The position numbers were made by a program, and so were the translations under genes. Under the pieces are notes generated by a model. That model was not told the DNA's origin, did not search any database, and was given only the letters and a program-made list of their open reading frames with translations. From Chloroflexota bacterium (GTDB taxonomy: Bacteria; Chloroflexota; Dehalococcoidia; Dehalococcoidales; RBG-16-60-22): 7,442 nucleotides of DNA. Shown piece after piece: positions 6,403 through 7,442 of this stretch. The stretch's first letter is position 1; every line of letters begins with the position of its first letter. Location of the stretch: assembly GCA_022574315.1 (NCBI GenBank), contig JACZSH010000069.1, positions 1-7,442 of the forward strand, given 5' to 3'.

Positions 6403-7371
6403 GTGTCTATTTTAATTACCGGCGGGACTGGCTTTATCGGCGTTGGTCTGGCGCACCGGCTGGTGGAAAAAGGCGAAGACGTGGTGCTGTTTGATATCGC
6501 GCCGAACAGCCAGCGTGCTGCCGGTATCAAGGGTAATGTCAAGATTGTGCCGGGCGACCTGAAAGTCTGGCCCGAGGTTATGAACGTGGTCAAGGATAAT
6601 CACGTCACCGGCATCTTCCACCTTGGCTCCATGCTCAGTCTGCCCTCGGAGGAAAACCCCTGGGCCTCTTTCCAGACCAATGTGGCCGGCACGATGTACG
6701 TCCTGGAGGCCGCCCGCCTCTTTAACGTAAAACGGCTGGTGTTTTCCAGCACGGCGGCGACCTACGGACTGGGCATCGGGGAGGTGGTCACCGACGAAAC
6801 ACTGCAGCGACCGATTAACATGTACGGGGCAGGTAAACTGTACGGCGAGCTGTTGGGTCGGTTTTACCACCGGAAGTTCGGCCTTGATTTCAGGGCGCTG
6901 CGGTACCTGGCGGTGATGGGGCCGGGCGTGAAAACGATGGCTATCACGCAGTATAACGCCTGGATGGTGGAAAACGCGGCTCTCGGTAAGCCCTTCGAAT
7001 GCTTCGTTACCAGGGAGACGGCGATACCGGTTATTTACATTAAGGACGCCATACGGGCGGCGGAAATGCTCTATGACGCGCCGCTGGAGCAGGTCGGCAC
7101 CATGTGCTATAACATCTCCGGCGTATCGCCGGCACAGTCGGCCGGTGAACTGGAAAAAGCGGTCAAGAAGTTCATCCCGGACGCCCGGATTACCTACAAG
7201 CCGGACCGGGTAGCCATGGAACTGATGCAGAGCCTGCCGATAAAGGTGCTGGATGACAGCCGGGCACGACAGGAATGGGGCTGGCAGCCACTGTATGATA
7301 GTTATGACAAAGTGGTGAAGGACTTCATTCAGGAAGTAAAAACGAGGCCCGAATTTTACGGTTTGACATAA
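6403..7371 (+). CDS. NAD-dependent epimerase/dehydratase family protein (extended SDR)
   Basis: This 322-residue extended short-chain dehydrogenase starts at GTG. Its N-terminal Rossmann fold shows GGTGFIG (7-13), an acidic residue ending beta-2 (D31, favouring NAD over NADP) and GDL (51-53). The catalytic set is S115/S116-T117 in FSSTAATYG and Y141-x3-K145 in NMYGAGKLYGE. The stretch from about 54 to 121 (a WPEVMNVVKDN-type segment, then IFHLGSMLS, NPWASFQTNVAGT, VLEAARLFNVKRLVFSS) resembles the short-chain L-threonine 3-dehydrogenase/epimerase branch more than UDP-galactose epimerases. It could oxidise or epimerise a sugar, an amino acid or another hydroxylated compound; the substrate is not readable. 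It begins 36 nt after the second UroD-like gene on the same strand, so it is probably co-transcribed and may act on the demethylated product or on its precursor. Confidence 0.85.
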   Translation: MSILITGGTGFIGVGLAHRLVEKGEDVVLFDIAPNSQRAAGIKGNVKIVPGDLKVWPEVMNVVKDNHVTGIFHLGSMLSLPSEENPWASFQTNVAGTMYVLEAARLFNVKRLVFSSTAATYGLGIGEVVTDETLQRPINMYGAGKLYGELLGRFYHRKFGLDFRALRYLAVMGPGVKTMAITQYNAWMVENAALGKPFECFVTRETAIPVIYIKDAIRAAEMLYDAPLEQVGTMCYNISGVSPAQSAGELEKAVKKFIPDARITYKPDRVAMELMQSLPIKVLDDSRARQEWGWQPLYDSYDKVVKDFIQEVKTRPEFYGLT

Positions 7372-7392
7372 AATAGCTGAAAATAACCGTAA
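7356..7392 (+). repeat. Inverted repeat spanning the SDR stop codon
   Basis: TTACGGTT (7356-7363) and AACCGTAA (7385-7392) are perfect 8-bp complements around a 21-nt A/T-rich loop holding the TAA stop. An overlapping TTGAC/GTCAA pair (7363-7367 and 7394-7398) could form instead. No T-run follows, so this is at best an atypical terminator or an mRNA 3'-end structure before the next gene. Confidence 0.3.
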
Positions 7393-7417
7393 CGTCAAGA
7401 CGAGGAACGGATTGGAT

Positions 7418-7442
7418 ATGAAAGCTGAAGTCATTTCTATCG
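7418..7442 (+). CDS. cinA: Start of a probable CinA-like protein (partial, runs off the right edge)
   Basis: Only eight codons are present, giving MKAEVISI. This matches the well-conserved opening of CinA (competence/damage-inducible protein A, with a MoaB-like N-terminal domain and often a nicotinamide-mononucleotide amidase C-terminal domain), which usually reads MKAEIISIGTELLLG. GAGGAA at 7402-7407 is 10 nt before the ATG, slightly far. A TTG at 7412 in the same frame would be better spaced but would add two residues not usual in the family. The gene lies 46 nt after the SDR on the same strand, so it could be read through from the cluster. Eight residues are thin evidence. Confidence 0.4.

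Noticed and set aside
7363..7391. Promoter for cinA starting with TTGACA at 7363-7368
   Set aside because: No acceptable -10 hexamer lies 15-19 nt downstream (7386-7391 reads ACCGTA), and the TTGACA falls on the last codons of the SDR gene.
6412..7434. Minus-strand open frame of 340 codons opposite the SDR gene
   Set aside because: The plus strand carries a clear Rossmann/SDR protein with a strong ribosome binding site, while the antisense product is His/Arg/Pro-rich and without family motifs.

Overview
The window looks like a piece of an anaerobic bacterial chromosome. The best guess is a Chloroflexota/Dehalococcoidia-type organism. This rests on the mix of a PPi-type phosphofructokinase, a long class II aldolase, a corrinoid methyltransferase module and a YdjM-like membrane hydrolase; it is inference, because there is no rRNA or other marker here. 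No tRNA, rRNA, insertion sequence, phage gene or CRISPR array is visible.

Layout. Positions 1-650 hold, on the minus strand, the N-terminal 216 residues of a membrane-bound metal-dependent hydrolase (YdjM/DUF457 type) that runs off the left edge. Positions 651-847 are a divergent promoter region with a recognisable sigma-70-like promoter on each strand. The plus-strand one is a perfect TTGACA-N17-TATAAT that would start transcription only about 7 nt before the phosphofructokinase ATG. Positions 848-7371 hold six closely spaced plus-strand genes with gaps of 53, 17, 12, 43 and 36 nt: a PPi-type 6-phosphofructokinase, a class II fructose-bisphosphate aldolase-like protein, a cobalamin-binding corrinoid protein, two tandem paralogous UroD-fold methyltransferase-like proteins (about two-thirds identical by eye), and an extended SDR (NAD-dependent epimerase/dehydratase) related to short-chain threonine dehydrogenases. 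The last 25 bases start what looks like cinA.

How the genes may work together. The first two enzymes interconvert fructose-6-phosphate, fructose-1,6-bisphosphate and triose phosphates, reversibly if the kinase uses PPi. The next three form the core of a corrinoid-dependent methyl-transfer system: a methyl carrier plus two candidate methyltransferases. The SDR could oxidise or epimerise the substrate or the demethylated product. The organisation as one transcription unit is inferred from spacing and strand. A functional link between the sugar-phosphate enzymes and the methyltransferase module, for example demethylation of an O-methylated sugar or polyol or feeding of C1 metabolism, is a hypothesis. 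No tetrahydrofolate methyltransferase and no corrinoid reductive activase are in the window, so the module is incomplete as seen.
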